Shown piece by piece: positions 10,501 to 23,300 of a DNA stretch of 64,000 bases. The DNA comes from Apiosordaria backusii (lineage: Eukaryota; Ascomycota; Sordariomycetes; Sordariales; Lasiosphaeriaceae). The stretch is from NCBI GenBank assembly GCA_030549205.1, contig JAUKTV010000026.1:62001-126000 (forward strand), in the 5' to 3' direction. Made by a program: the position numbers and the translations under genes. The notes under the pieces are model-generated. The model was not told the DNA's origin. It did no database searches and worked only from the letters and a program-made list of their open reading frames with translations. The number at the start of each line of letters is the position of its first letter. Within the stretch, counting starts at the first letter, position 1.

Positions 10501-13500
10501 TATAGTTTAAAGGTTACCTTATATTTATACTAATTATCGATAAGCTAAATCTTTATATAATACTTAAAAGAAAGGTTAATCGGGCCTTAATTTTCTTAAA
10601 TAATAGGAAAGTTATAAACTAACTTTTTAAGCTTATCTATAAAGAAGGGGCTATCTTTATAAATATATACCCTATTTTTAAGTTTATATTTTAAGACCTT
10701 TTTATTTTTAGCGATTTTTAAAATAAGTTATAGTTTTAAGTTCTTTCTTTTTTCTTTATTTTTATTATCTAATAAATTAAAAGGATTTTCTAACGACTCC
10801 TTTTATGATAAATTAGGCCTAGGTTTTAAGTTAAAAAGTTCTTTTCTATTTTTATTTTAAGTCTTTTCTACTATTTCCTTCTTTAAAAAGTTTAAAAAGT
10901 TTTCTAATTAAAATAAAGAGGATAGATATTTTTAATTCCTTTTTATATTAAAGTAATATTTAATAAAGTAGTTTTTTATATAGGACTATCTTTTCGATAT
11001 TTTAATAATACTTTTAAAGGTAATAGTATATAAAGTCCCTATCCTTTAAAATATATAGATTTTAATAGACTTTTTAAAGGTATTATAATATAGGATATAG
11101 CAGTTTCTATATTAAAAAGCATTATATATTTTAATTAATTTTAAAAATAAGTAAGTACAATCTTTCTTTAAGTTTAAGTATTTAACTATAAAATATTTCT
11201 TTTTATTTAATTAAATAGTATCTGGTTTTATAGCTTTAACGTTAAATTAGTCCTTTTCTTTTTTAATTCCTTTCTATTTAATAAAATATAGTACCTTTAA
11301 ATTTTAATATCCTTTAACTTTTATATAGCTTTAAAATAAAAGAAGGTCTATTTAGTAATTCTATTGAAAGGATTAGCTAAATAGGATTTCAGCTTTTAAA
11401 GATTTAACTATATTTACTATAATTAAAATAAAGGATATTACTTTCTATTCTTTATAATCTTTACTCTATAAGTAAATTTAAAACTCTACTTAATTAAAAG
11501 TTTATTATAGCCTTTACTTAATACTTTAAAGTTTAAAAGGTTTATTAAATATCTATTTAATATTTAAGATCTATTTTAATAGTCTTTTAATAATAATGTA
11601 TTTTTTAACTTCTATATTAGTATCGATTTACTCTATTTTACTATTTAGAGTTAGTAAAATAGGTATTTTTATTTAAATAAAGGTATTGTAAAAAATAGAC
11701 TTAAATATATTAAAGTTAAAAGAAGAAGAAAGTATATATAAAGTATTAATAGGGTTTAGCTTTTAAAGGGCTATGCTTTATAAAAAAGCCTTGCTTTTTT
11801 CTTTTAAATAAAAGATATTTTAATTAAGGTTCTTAATAATAGAAGCTACTAAGTAGGCTTCTATATAATAAAATAGGTCTTATAGTATTTAAAATATTAT
11901 AAAGTACTACCAGTAGGTTAATTATATTTTAAATATTGAATATATATAAATGTTTTTTACTTTAAAAGTATAATAGATTTAGTTTCTTTTATTATCGGAG
12001 TTAGGATTATTATTAAAGATATTACTATTATCTTTAAGTATACCGGTATTACTATATTTAAAGTTATTATCAGAAGAACTAACTATAGGTTTATTAATAT
12101 CGATAATATTAATTTTTAAATCCTTTTAATACTTAAGGCATTTATTTAGATTTTACTATACTTTTAAGTCTTTATTTCCTTATTACTTAGTAATTAAAGG
12201 ATGTTTAAATCGCTAGTTAATCTAGTAGTTAAACTTTCTATAATCGAACTTTCGGTAATTATTTTAAGATTAATCTTTAAAATAGATATTATTATAGTAA
12301 TTCCTTATTTATTTATATTAAAGGTAGCTATATTTGGTTTAATTTTAATAACTTTAACGATATTTTAACCGGTCGATTATCGGATAATACTATACTTTTA
12401 TATCCCTTATAGCTTTATCCTTAAGTATATATTAATAGGATAGGTTACTATATTAATCTTAATTTTTAAAGAATAGGATGGCTTTAAGGAAAACGGTCTT
12501 TTAAATATTATAAATAAGTTCCTTTTATACTATTTTAAATATCTTAATTAAGTAGCATTTTTTTTTAAACCAATCGGCTATTCCTTTCTTTTTTATCTTT
12601 TAAAAAAAGAATTAAAGGCCTTTTATTTTAATATATATTAGTCTTTTATCGGTTTTAAACCTTCTTAATATTACGTTTATTATTTTAAATACTTTTATTT
12701 TACTGTTAAAGTAGGCTTTCTTATAGGTATTAAATTTGATAAACTAAGTTAATACTAAGCTTTAAAGGATTATAGACTATTAAGTATAAAGAAGTATAGT
12801 TTGGTTTTCTTAAATAATGGTAGTTAATATATACTTTACTTATATATAAGTATTATAGTAAATAATTAAACGTTTATTACTAATAGTAGTAGGCTTATTT
12901 ATTAAAGGTTAGTCTTTAAGCTAAGGCTTAAGAAAAGGATCGTCTATAGTGTTAAATTTTTTATATTAAGGCTTTCTTTTATTAAAGAAGAACTGTCGAT
13001 AGAGTTTAGAAAACAATAGGTTATTGGTTATATACTTAAGTAAGATAGGTTCTTTTTTTAAAAACAGTAAGACTAATAAAACTTTTAATTAAAAAGCTTT
13101 ATTTCTAAATATTAAACTTAAAAGAAAGTTATAGAAGTTCTATATAAATTTAGGTTATATAGTTTCTTTAAGTTTATTTTAGTTAGTTAAGTATAAAAAG
13201 TTATTATTTTAATAATTATCGATTAAATAAAAGTACTTAGTATATTCTATATTAAGCTTATTAGGAATATACTTAGTATAAGTTAAAGGCATTAGAATAG
13301 TATTTCTATAGGATATGATATTTTTATATTAGCCTTCTATTTTAATAAAAGTAAATTACTATTATAGAAAATTATCGTAAGTTTTAATAAAAGTATTTAG
13401 CCTTATTCTAATGAAAGCCGATAAGACTTATTAGTATTTTATAAAAGGCTAAGTAACTTTTAATATTTTAATAAATAAAAGGATAATCTTTTATAAGTTT

Positions 13501-15395
13501 TAGGCTTTATTTTTAATTAAAGATATTAAACTATAGTTTATATAAAGATAGCAATGTTCTTTAATACTGTTACTTTATTATTTATAGTAAAGTGGTTTAC
13601 TTTTATATCCTTTATAATTCTTTCTATAGTATTTTATACTATAAACCTTTTTAAAAAATTAAAGTAATTTTAGTCTATTACTATAGTTAAGATAGTAATA
13701 AACTATAGTATTTTAGTCTATTTTAATAATAAGTTTTATATTAAATCCTAATATTTCCGTTCTTTATTATTCTATTCTTTTAATAGTAAATACTTTAATA
13801 GAAAATCAGATATTTTAAAGGTTAAATAGGCTTTAAAGGTATATACTATCTATTATTATTATCTTATTAGTCCTATAAGGTTTTAAATATTAAAGATAGT
13901 TTAGAAACTCTAGTCCTTATTATTCTTTTAAACTTTATAGGGATAAGTTAATAAGGTAAGTTCTAAATAGTTATCTTTTTTTAAAAATAGATCGTTATTT
14001 AAGTTGTCTTTTAAAAGTAAATAAGCTTATTTAATTAGATCTTTCCGATTTATTAATTAAGCTAACGGTAATATAAAGAGGATAATAACCTTTATTAATA
14101 GTTTAGTTAAGCTACTATTAGTTAATATTTTAAGGAGATTTATTATAAAAGTTAATATTAAATAATTAAATAGTAAAGCTTTATAATTACTAAGTAAGGA
14201 CGTTATAAATAGTATTAAGCTAATAGCTTAACAGTATATATAGAGTAGATCCCTATTATTTATTATTTATAATAGCTTTTAATAAAAGCTAGTTAGTTAA
14301 GATAAGCTTTTAAAGTATAGTAGTATTAAATATTCTATAATATTAAAGATAATTACTTTTAAGAGGTTATTTAGTATTATTGTTATTATTAGTAAAAAGC
14401 GGTAATAAACTGGGCTTTTCCGAAAAAGAAAGGGGACCCTTTATACCTATAAAGGAAGGAAGTTTAAAGATTTTAATAAGATTTAAGCTAGCCGGTAAAT
14501 TAGTAAGTATTTTATAAAAAGGTATTTTAATATTTTATAAAAAGGTAATAAGGCCTAATTTATAATCTTTTAAAGCTATTACTATAAGTAAAATAGATAA
14601 GTTATTTTCTATATTTTCTATATTTTTATTGTTATTTACTAATACCTTTTTATATTTTACTTTTACTAACTTTTCTTTTAAATACTAAGGCTTTTTTTTA
14701 AAATCAGCCTAATCTATTTCTATCGACCCCTTAATTAGTAAAGAAAAGAGGATTTAAAAGGTCTCTATAGCCTTTATAAATAAGAAAGGCCTGTCTTTTT
14801 AAAAAAGTATTATAAATTATTAGTAAAGCTAAAGAAGGTTTTAAGTATAAAAGAGGTTAAAGACTAGCGGATTTTTAAGTAAAGTGGTAGATTTTAAAAG
14901 CTTCTTTAAAAAGGATCCTAGTTAAAATAGGTATTATATATTAAAGAAGAGTAATTCTTCCTTATTTTATAAGGAAAGAGCTGGTAATTAGTTTCTTTAA
15001 AAGCCTTTAAATTTAAGCCTTTTACTTAGCTTTTAAAGGGTATAGAAATTATCTAAAGGTATTAAGAAAGCCGATTTATATACTTTAAAGATAGAGTATA
15101 TATAAGGCTTATATTAAGGAATTAAAGTTCGGAAGTCCTTTATTATATAAAAAGTAAGTAAATAAGTTTATTATTTTCTATTAGTTTTAACTTCGAAAGG
15201 AAAGTAAGCTATAAAGCATTTATAAAGAAGGAAAATCTTTAAAAGTTAAAGAAAAGCTTTTAAATAGTCCTTTATAATTATAAAGTAAGAAGTAATTATA
15301 AAAAGTATATTAATATTATATTAATAAAGTACTATAGTAATGTTTAGTTTTAATTAAGTATATTAGCAATTTAACTGCTTAATTATAGTTATTAA
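10501..15395 (-). other. Gypsy-minus 5' internal region (gag/protease expected, not resolved)
   Basis: By orientation this is the gag-protease side of the element. No zinc knuckle or protease motif was recognised. On the - strand the sequence after the 5' LTR begins TTAATAACTATAATTAAGC; many Gypsy primer-binding sites start TGG, and TGG to TAA is a RIP change, so this may be the primer site. Confidence 0.4.
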
Positions 15396-16077
15396 TATTA
15401 TAACCTTTTAGTAAGAAGTTTAAGTAAAAGATTCTTAAGGAAACTTTTAAAGAAGGTTTTTAAAGAAGTTCTTAAAAAGATTTTAAAGGAGGTTTTAAAG
15501 AAAGTTTTAGAGAAGGTTTTAAGGAGGTTTTAAAGGAGGTTTTAAGGAAGGTTTTAATAGAAGCTTTTTAAAAAGATTTTAAAGAAGGTTCTAATAGAGG
15601 CTTTTTAAGGAAGTTTTTAAAAGAAAGTTCTAAAAGAGGTTTTAAAGGAAGTTTTAAGGAAGGTTTTATAAGAAGGTTTTAAAAAAAAGTCTAAAGGAAA
15701 TTCCTAAGGAGCTTTTTTAAGGAGGTTCTTTATATAAGCTTTTATAGTTAATATAAAAGGTATATAAATAGGAGGCTTAACGAAAGTCTTCTTTATAAAG
15801 AAGGATATAGAGGTATCTTTTAAGGTTAGATTTACTATAGGAAATTAAAGTTAAGAAGGTTACTAAGTATACTTATATATAAAAAAGAAGAAAAGAATAA
15901 GAAAAGAAATAAGAATATAATAATTACATTGTATATAGGATGTAACTTATAATAAAAGATAAGAATTAGATAAGGAGCTTTCTTTAGGAGCTTTTAAGCT
16001 ATAGATCATTTTAAGGAATTGTACAAAGTAGACTATAACGTTAGGTAAGTCCTACAGAGGTGTGGAATCTCACAACA
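15396..16077 (-). repeat. Gypsy-minus 5' LTR (right copy)
   Basis: 682 bp, paired with 3570-4251. It contains the same purine/TTTTAA minisatellite at about 15430-15720. Its outer end (…GGAATCTCACAACA) is less RIP-mutated than the matching end of the left copy (…AAATTTTATAATA). Confidence 0.9.
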
Positions 16078-16082
16078 ATATT
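16078..16082. repeat. Gypsy-minus target-site duplication, right (ATATT)
   Basis: Repeat of 3565-3569; Copia-1 protease sequence resumes here. Confidence 0.9.
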
Positions 16083-18538
16083 ATTAATTGTCGAAAATAG
16101 TTTATTAACTATAAACTTAATAATGGCTTACTAAGGATAATTTATATAGAAAGGGGTCCCTTAATGCTTAAGGGCTTTAGAACTACTGTATTTACAGTAC
16201 TTTCTTAAAAAGAATCCTCTAAATATATTAAGCTTAAGTTTAAAAATACTCTATATATTCCTTAGTTTAATATTAACCTTTTTAATAATATATTATACTA
16301 TAAGGCTGGCGGTTAGGTTAAAAAGGAAGTACTATATAGGCTTAATAAGGCTTTAATAGTAGTATTCGATTTTAAAGCTTTAGGCTTTTTCTTAAAATTA
16401 TAAAAGGTAAAGAGGCCTATTATTTACTATAATGTAAGTTTTAATATTACTAGCTAAAAGCGAAAATTAGTAGTAGAGCTTTTTAATAGGCCTTTATTTT
16501 AAAAGGATAGCTATTTAAAGGTCGATTTAAACCTTCAAAGGCCTAGCGATAGGCCTATAGAGTTAAATAGTAATAGTGCTATTAGCTTTAATTTAAACGC
16601 CTAAAAGGTAAAGCTCTATAGGCTTAAAAGGTCTAAGTAAGGCTATAAAGAAGGCCGTAGTTAAGATGTATTTAAAGGAATAGAGCTTTATTGGTTTATA
16701 GAAGGCCTTAATAGCTTAAGTAACCTTAACTTTAAAAGATCTGGTCGGAGTAGACCTATTGAAAAGCTTTATTAGTCTATAGAAGGCCCTAATAGCTTAA
16801 ATAACCTTAGCCTATTTAATTAAGAAAAGGCTTAAAGGGGCTATATATTTAAAGAAGCTATTAAAAATATCCCTAATACTACTATAGACTACTATAGTAA
16901 ATTACTTTAAATAGTATTAAAATAGTATATTAGGCTAGGTTATATAAGCTTAATACTTTTAAAAAAGATTAGTAAAATTACTATTAAGCTTTTAAACCTA
17001 AATTAAACAAAAGAAGTAGATTTTCAATATTCGGCCTATAATAAAGCTAAGGTAGTAAGAAGGCTTTAATTTTCTACTATTCTAAACCCTCTTAAGGTTT
17101 TAAGTTCTATTAAAGGCGATACTTTTAAAATTAAACCTATATCCTATAACAGGCTTCCTATAGTATTAATTTTAGTAAATCGAAAATCTTAATTTAAGTA
17201 GGCCTTTTATTTACTAAACGTTAAGGGACTAACTGTATTAAACATTATTAAAGGCTTTTTTAAAGTCCTAAAGAACTATTATAATCGATACCCTATCTGT
17301 TTTTACTATAATAGTAAGAAAGAAATTAACTATAAATTATAGGCCTAGTTTTTTATTAAAGGCGTTGAATTTCTTACTTTTAAGTCCTATATTTATAAGT
17401 AAAATGGCCTAATTAAATACTTTATTAAAGTATTTTTAAACCGGTTATAGGCTACAATGGTATTATTATAGTTCCTTTAATATTTATAGTACTATATAGC
17501 GCCTATAGTACTTAAATTAGTTAACTATATAGCAGTTAATAATAGGGACCTTACTTTCTATTAAACATTCTATAATAAATTAAAGCTTTTCCTTTTCTAT
17601 AAGCTAGATTTAAGTCAGTTTAAGGCTATAGGCTTCTTTATAAAGCTCTTTATTTCCGCTAAAAAAAGGTCCAAAGCTTTAAAGCTATAGGCCTATATAA
17701 AGCCTAGTAAACTACTAACTGTCATTAAAAGTAAGACTTATTAAATATAAATACCGGCTAAAAAGGCAGTAATAAAATCTTCTTTTATTAATATAGTAAA
17801 TAAGTCTACTATAATTTAAAGTATTATTACTATTTTAAAAGGAGATTTAAACTGAAAGGAGGTAGAGCTAATATAATTAGTAAATAAAGATAGTAACCTA
17901 TACTTTAAAAAATCTAACTTAATCGGCTGGTTAAGTTTAAAACTTTACTAATAGGCTAACTTTAAAAAATTCTCTAATAGTAAGTTAATTAATAAACTTA
18001 CTATAATTTAAAAGGCTATAATTAATAGTAGTTTAAAGCCTTTTAATAGGCCTATTATAGGCCTTAAGGCTAGCTTAAAACCCCTTATTAAAAACTACTT
18101 ATTAATAGAAGTAAAAAAACTATATTAAAATGTAAATGAAGATATTAAAATAGATACTAGCTAATTTATTAAATTAATACTAATTTGGGCTAAGGCCTAT
18201 TATTATAGGGTCTTTAAAGGTCCTTTTAATATTAGTTTATTACTTTAAATACTAAAATAAGTATTAAAGAACTTTAAAAAATCCTACTAGCTAAAGGCTA
18301 TATATAGTAAATTCAGATAAATAATTAACTAAAGAACCTTTAAGTTCCTTTCTTAAAGTACTTTCTTTAAAGACCGTACGCTACTAACTAATAAGTTAGT
18401 ACTATATAAAAAGACCGGTAAAGAAAATAGGCTTTTAAAGTTTAAAGTTAGGCTAATTATTATAGGGTTTTTATAAAAGAAAGGTTTTAATTTTATAGAA
18501 ACCTTCGCCTTTATTACTATACTACTTATTTAATATAT

Positions 18539-18551
18539 ACTATTAGCTATA
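18539..18551. repeat. 13-bp target-site duplication, left
   Basis: ACTATTAGCTATA at 18539-18551 recurs at 19529-19541; removing the insert and one copy restores the Copia RT alignment. Confidence 0.85.
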
Positions 18552-18878
18552 TCTCTCTAAGAAGTGAAGCTTCTAAAAAAAAAATTTCTTTTACAATGCT
18601 ATACCCAGCGTTGGTTCTCTTTACAGCTAATCTAATATACCACTTAAACTGCTTGGGGCTACCGTTATAGTTATATGCTTATTATATAACTAAACCTTCC
18701 ACCGTTAAGTTTAATAATAAGCTTATATAATAACATTATAGCCAAACCTTCTAAACGCCTCCTTTACTACCGAATTGCTTATAACCGCACCAATAACTCC
18801 TTCGCCGGCCTATATTAAAGCTAAGCACTAGCGCTTATATAAGGTTAAAAAAGATCCTATTTACTATTCTTCTTTACC

Positions 18879-18978
18879 ATTCCTCTCCTATATTACCTAC
18901 TACATTCCTCTCTTATATTACCTACTATATTCTTCTTTTATATTACCTATTATATTCCTCTTCTATACTACTTACTAT
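18879..18978. repeat. 4 x 25-bp tandem repeat
   Basis: Four units start at 18879, 18904, 18929 and 18954, each a variant of ATTCCTCTCCTATATTACCT plus ACTAC. The variants differ mainly by C/T, in keeping with RIP after amplification. Confidence 0.9.
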
Positions 18979-19084
18979 ATTAAAACTTAATCGATTACAG
19001 TATTAAGTATAAGTCTATCCTATATAACTTAACAATTAAAAGATAGTACTAATATAATAATAGTATATAATCTACTATACCGAA

Positions 19085-19528
19085 AGCTTATAAGTATAAG
19101 ATCTTAAAGCTAAATAGCTATAAATACTTCGAATTTACCGATATTATAATGGCTGTATTAAAGAAAGACAGTAACGAATAGAATATAAACGTCGCCCTTA
19201 TTAAAAAGTTAGCTATATATACCGTCGTTATTTTATTTTATACCGAATATATTAACCTTTGTCGATTCGGATAGGATTTAATCGGTCTTAAACTGAGGTA
19301 TTGGATTGAGGATAAAATAACTTAAAAGAAAGCTTTCGAAAAGAAGGATAAGATAGAAGATTAGTTAGCGAAGTTAATCGATATCGTAGTAGTGATTGTA
19401 AAGGATAAGTCAGCCTAATAGATTAAGTAACCAGTCTAATAGCTATATCAAATGGCCTAAAGATACTATTGTATTGATCATAAGCATCTGTGTATTACGT
19501 CTTATGTATATACCACTGAACCTTAAGA
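19085..19528 (+). pseudogene. Gag-like coding fragment in the 977-bp insertion
   Basis: About 148 codons in one frame with stops only of TAA/TAG type. It starts near KYKILKLNSYKYFEFTDIIM and continues LIKKLAIYTVVILFYTEY…. The opening is like the 'L-x-G-x-N-Y-x-x-W' start of Copia-type gag domains. It stops at the target duplication, so it is truncated. Assignment rests on pattern only. Confidence 0.4.
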
Positions 19529-21096
19529 ACTATTAGCTATAGTAGCTTTATTAAATTAAGAAATAGAATAGATCGATTTTATAAAGGCATTTTTTAATAG
19601 CTATTTAAAAGAAGAGAATTATATAGCTATACTTAAAGGCTTCTATAAATTCTATTAAAAAGTAGATTTAGCTATTAAAGTAAAGCTATATAGGTAAGGC
19701 TTTAAGTTTAAAATTAACTAAATAATTTACCTTTTTAAAGCCTTATATAGCTTAAAATAAAGCCCTAGACTTTAGTAAACTAAACTTATTAAGCTATTAA
19801 AAGAAAAGGGTTTTATAATACTAATTTTTAACTTTACTGTCTTTTATAATCTTAAAGTTAGGATTTTTATAATAACCTATATTGATAATTATTTAATTAT
19901 AAACTTTAATAAGGCCTATATTTAACAGTTTAAAAAAAGCTTAAATAAGGGCTATCTAATAGAAAATGAAGAGCCGGCTTCCTTCTTTTTAAGTATTTAA
20001 ATAATAAAGGATAGGCATTGTTCCTTTCTATAGTTTAGCTAAGCTTAATATATTTAAAAAGTAATTAAGACCTTTAGCTTTAAAAATAGCTATAAAATAC
20101 TAGTTCTTTTATAGCTTAGAATAGTAGCTTAATATAAGGACCTTAAATTAAAAGGAAGCTCTATAAGTAAGTTAGATTATATACTATTTTAGTATATAGT
20201 AAGTACTATAATATATTTAATAACTTAAATAAAGCCTAATATTGCTTTTATAATATAGTAGCTTTTAAAAAGTATATCGTAATTTACTATAGTAAACTTA
20301 AATGCCATTAAAAACCTTCTAAAGTATTTAAATAATATAGAGAATTTAGTAATTACCTATAGTTATAATACTATTAGATTTATTAAAAAAGAAGGTACTA
20401 TAATACCTACAAGCCTTATAGATTTAGATTTTATAAAGGACTTAAAGGACTTAAAATCTACTTACAGCTTTATATTTAAAGTAACCGGAGGCTTTATAAA
20501 CTGGAAATTAAAGAAGGCCAGTACTATAAGCCTCTCTACTTTAAAGACTAAAACCGACGTACTTATTAAGGCTATTTATAAGGCTCTATAGATTAAAGAG
20601 GTCTATAAAAAGCTAAAGTATACTTTAGTAGGCTCTACTTTACTATATAGTAATAATATTAGCTTTATAATTACTGCTTATAACTTAGCCCTTTATAATT
20701 ATACTAAGTATATATTATTAAAATACTATTAGGTTAAAAAGTAAATTAAAGTACTATAGGTTATTATTAACTACTTAAATATTAAATAAATGCCGGTTTA
20801 TAAGCTAATTAAACTATAAGCCAGTTAAAAATTCAAAACCTTTATAGGTCTTTTAAGCTTAAGGAATAGACCTATAGAGGAAAGGTTAATAAAGAAATAG
20901 ATTAAAAAGCTACCCTCTCTATATTTAATTTTCCTTTATAAATTAGCTTATAAAAGTAGTTACTTAATATTTAAATATATAAGCCTTAAAGTCTTATATA
21001 CCTTATATTTTAGTTTTTTAGTTAATTAGTTAGTTTATTAGTTTTAGCTTACTACGGTAAGCCTTAGATTTAAATCTAGGCCTATTACTTACTATA

Positions 21097-21109
21097 AGTA
21101 AAGAAGGAG
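21097..21109 (+). other. Copia-1 polypurine tract
   Basis: AGTAAAGAAGGAG lies directly before the 3' LTR start (TATTAAATTAAG). The Copia-2 equivalent on the - strand is AAGTAAAGGAGAGG. Confidence 0.75.
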
Positions 21110-21945
21110 TATTAAATTAAGTCTTTATAAGGCCTTAGTTTATAATAAGTGGCTACTATTATACTATATAGTAGAAGCTTAAGTTAGAAAGCCTATCTGT
21201 TAACTACTTGGCATTTACCAGGTACCTTACTTTACTATAAGGCTATTTAAAGGCCTATATTCTACTAACTAGTAGGCCAAACTGCCTATAATTTTATATT
21301 CAAGCTATTAAGGCCTACTACTATAGGCAATATAAGTGGCTTAACTTTAATCTTATAATAACCTGCACTTTAGGTTAAGGGTGTCGGGTTTTACAGCTCT
21401 TTTATATAACTATAAGTCGATTATTAAAGAGCTGTAAACCACGTTAACTTAATTACTTAGAAGACCTATAGTTAACTACTGGACTGGCCAAATTGGCCTA
21501 AAATTAGTAGGCCTATAGTTAAGTAAGTATATTACTATTATATTAAATTATAAGCCTATAAGCCCTGTAAGTCTAGAGCTATAGAAAGCGTAGTAAGTAG
21601 TTTATAGGGCTTAGTAAACCTTAAGGTTAACTAAGCTGTACTCTAGCTTATCTGCCTACTAAGGTATACAAGGCACCGTATATCAGTCAGTAAGTATATA
21701 GTAGAGGTTAAGTACGAACCCTACTATAGAGATTATTACAGTGGATTTACAGAAAGCTAGCACTACAATACAATTATTTACCCATTATATTTCTGTCCTG
21801 CAGTACCTGCAAGGTACTGTATTCTAGTACCCCAGCACTAAGCTATAGGTATCATGCGTAAGACTTCTGCTACACTGTAAGCTAGTGTGTAAGCACTAAT
21901 TACAGGGCCCTTAGGCCTGTAATTGGCTCATAACCTATTCTAATA
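21110..21945 (+). repeat. Copia-1 3' LTR, complete
   Basis: 836 bp, starting TATTAAATTAAG (TGTTAAACTAGG in the Copia-2 5' LTR) and ending ATTCTAATA. The right-hand ~250 bp are much less RIP-mutated than the left. Confidence 0.92.
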
Positions 21946-21948
21946 ATA

Positions 21949-22950
21949 CAAACCAAAATATCCTCTATATAAAAGACTAAAGCCTACCCCTCTACTTTTT
22001 ACAAATAGTCTCTTATTTTTACTCGCAATTAGAATTTTAACAGGTACTTTTAAGGATTACAATACTATCGACAATATCCTTTATACAAGGCCAAGCCCTT
22101 ACAATAATTTCCAGATTATAGAATAGCAGAATAAGGTTTTAAATGATTTAATCTTTCCGAAGATATTTATAAATAAACTAATTAAAAAGATTAAAAACGT
22201 AACCGCATAAGGTACACAGTATTCTGCATAGACAGTACAGTCAGGATTTATAGATAGGGTAAGATTATATACCCTCCAAAAAAAACTATTTATTAATGTT
22301 AACGGTAAAGATTTTTTTCTTAAAGTCTATAGTATATTAAATTAATTTATAATAAATAGCGGCTATTTACTTAATTAAATAATAAAGTTCGCTAAGTATA
22401 GAAACTTAAAGACTTTTATTGGCTACTATTTAAATAATATAAATAATATAAACAGAACTGCAGCCTTCCTTAACCTAAAATCGAGGCGAAATCTTATAGA
22501 AGATTTCCGTTTTACGTCTATAAGAAAAATCCTAAATATTTTATTCTTGTTTCCTTCTAAGGACCTTAAAAAATTAAAACGCTATAAGGACTTTATTAAA
22601 CTTCATAAATAAATTAGTAATTTATTTATTTAAATTAACGCCGCTATAACTAATACATATAAAATGCTTTAAACTTAACAGCGCTAGCTCTATAAAATAT
22701 ATTAACATTTAATCGGCAAAGAACTGGAAAAAACCCAAAGATTTCAAAGGTAAACTAAAGGTAAAATACTTAAAAAGGGTAAATATACCGTAATTATTTT
22801 AACTGCGTTATTATTATAGCCCTAACATACTCTATTAGTCTATAACCTGCTCCGCTCTTTACCCTACATTAAGCCTATTTTAAAGTAGGATATTTTGGTA
22901 TTTATTTTACTTATAAAACTACGGCCTAAACAATTCCCTTTCTTCTTTTC
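21949..22950 (+). pseudogene. DUF3435-type tyrosine recombinase, 3' portion, RIP-broken
   Basis: About 330 codons in a single + strand frame, with stops only of TAA/TAG type. The order of blocks matches the C-terminal half of fungal DUF3435 (FluG-domain) proteins, which are tyrosine recombinases found in Cryptons and as the 'captains' of Starship elements. A segment like 'NPL-x-F-L-A' comes first (NSLLFLLAIRILTGTFKDYN), then a VNGKDF block near 22300. Next is the core block IKFAKYRNLKTFIGYYL near 22385-22440, where the family has a G-H motif and a later catalytic Tyr; here GH reads KY. The block INRTAAFLNLKSRRNL follows, then a Lys/Arg-rich coiled tail. The N-terminal half with the first catalytic Arg is absent, because Copia-1 and a probable deletion lie upstream. 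Orientation + . Confidence 0.72.
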
Positions 22951-23106
22951 TTTTTTAAATTAAAATCCTATAAATTAGCTATTACTTACTTATACCTTAC
23001 TTTATATAATATATTACCTTTATATTATTTTAATTTTACCCTTTTTATTTAAAAAAATATTAGATTTTACTGAAATTAATATTTAAAAAAATAAAATTAA
23101 CATAAC

Positions 23107-23111
23107 TTATA
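23107..23111. repeat. Chromovirus target-site duplication, left (TTATA)
   Basis: TTATA at 23107-23111 and 52870-52874, directly outside the two 189-bp LTRs. Confidence 0.85.
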
Positions 23112-23300
23112 TGATACAAAAAGCTTGAGCATCATGTTGTGCATAGGTATGTACAATATAGGCATTATGTTGTGTATAGGTATGTATAATCTATAGAGGA
23201 TACTAAAATAGCTTGTTAGTTTTAGCTTCTTTTTCTTAACAATTAATTCAATGTAATCAATTTGTTATTTATTATTACTACGCTGTCCTTTTCTATATTA
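23112..23300 (+). repeat. Chromovirus 5' LTR with internal 33-bp duplication
   Basis: 189 bp starting TGATACAAAAAGC. Two near copies of a ~32-bp unit (23129-23160 and 23162-23193, core ATGTTGTG…AGGTATGTA) lie in its first half. The following ATAGTAGTTACGATC may be the primer site, since TGG to TAG is a RIP change. Confidence 0.9.

Larger units (their letters stand above)
3570..16077 (-). mobile_element. Gypsy-minus: 12.5-kb Ty3/Gypsy retrotransposon inside Copia-1
   Basis: Two 682-bp LTRs (3570-4251, 15396-16077) flank about 11.1 kb of internal DNA. The element starts T(G/A)TTGTGA and ends TCACAACA, an inverted terminal pair typical of LTRs, with a 5-bp duplication ATATT. Orientation follows the reverse transcriptase, which reads on the - strand at about 10.5-9.4 kb. 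The internal region is long for a Gypsy, even after removing the 277-bp insertion at 9833, so extra coding or hidden nested DNA is possible. Heavily RIP-mutated throughout. Confidence 0.92.
18552..19528 (+). mobile_element. 977-bp insertion, long relative of the short element (copy 2)
   Basis: The first ~259 bp (to 18810) match copy 1 (9833-10109) after C-to-T and G-to-A changes, minus one 11-bp CACGTG-containing unit. The next ~720 bp have no counterpart in copy 1. They comprise a 4 x 25-bp tandem repeat (18879-18978) and then a + strand reading frame (about 19085-19528) interrupted only by TAA/TAG. That frame begins KYKILKLNSYKYFEF and resembles the N-terminus of Copia-type gag proteins. 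A 13-bp duplication borders the whole unit. Unlike copy 1 this copy is RIP-mutated. It may be a chimera made during retrotransposition, or the longer parent from which copy 1 derives. Confidence 0.65.
16083..20890 (+). pseudogene. Copia-1 pol (integrase, reverse transcriptase, RNase H)
   Basis: This continues the Copia-1 frame after the Gypsy insertion and is colinear with the - strand pol of Copia-2. The integrase region spans roughly 16.5-17.9 kb. The RT starts before 18539, is interrupted by the insertion 18552-19528, and resumes with IDFIKAFFNSYLKEENYIA (about 19570-19630). The catalytic loop near 19880 reads YIDN where Copia has Y-x-D-D, so the second Asp is lost through G-to-A. RNase H lies near 20400-20590 (…YSFIFKVTGGFINWKLKKAS). 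The many in-frame stops are TAA/TAG. Confidence 0.85.
968..21945 (+). mobile_element. Copia-1: Ty1/Copia LTR retrotransposon, RIP-dead, carrying nested insertions
   Basis: A + strand Copia element of the same family as Copia-2 at 35526-43135. Its 5' LTR (968-1656) is truncated and its 3' LTR (21110-21945) is complete. It is interrupted by a Gypsy element (3570-16077) and by a 977-bp insertion (18552-19528). With these and their target duplications removed, the Copia sequence is colinear with the reverse complement of Copia-2. Domain order gag, protease, integrase, reverse transcriptase, RNase H places it in Pseudoviridae-type elements. No target-site duplication can be tested because the left end is missing. 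Confidence 0.93.
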
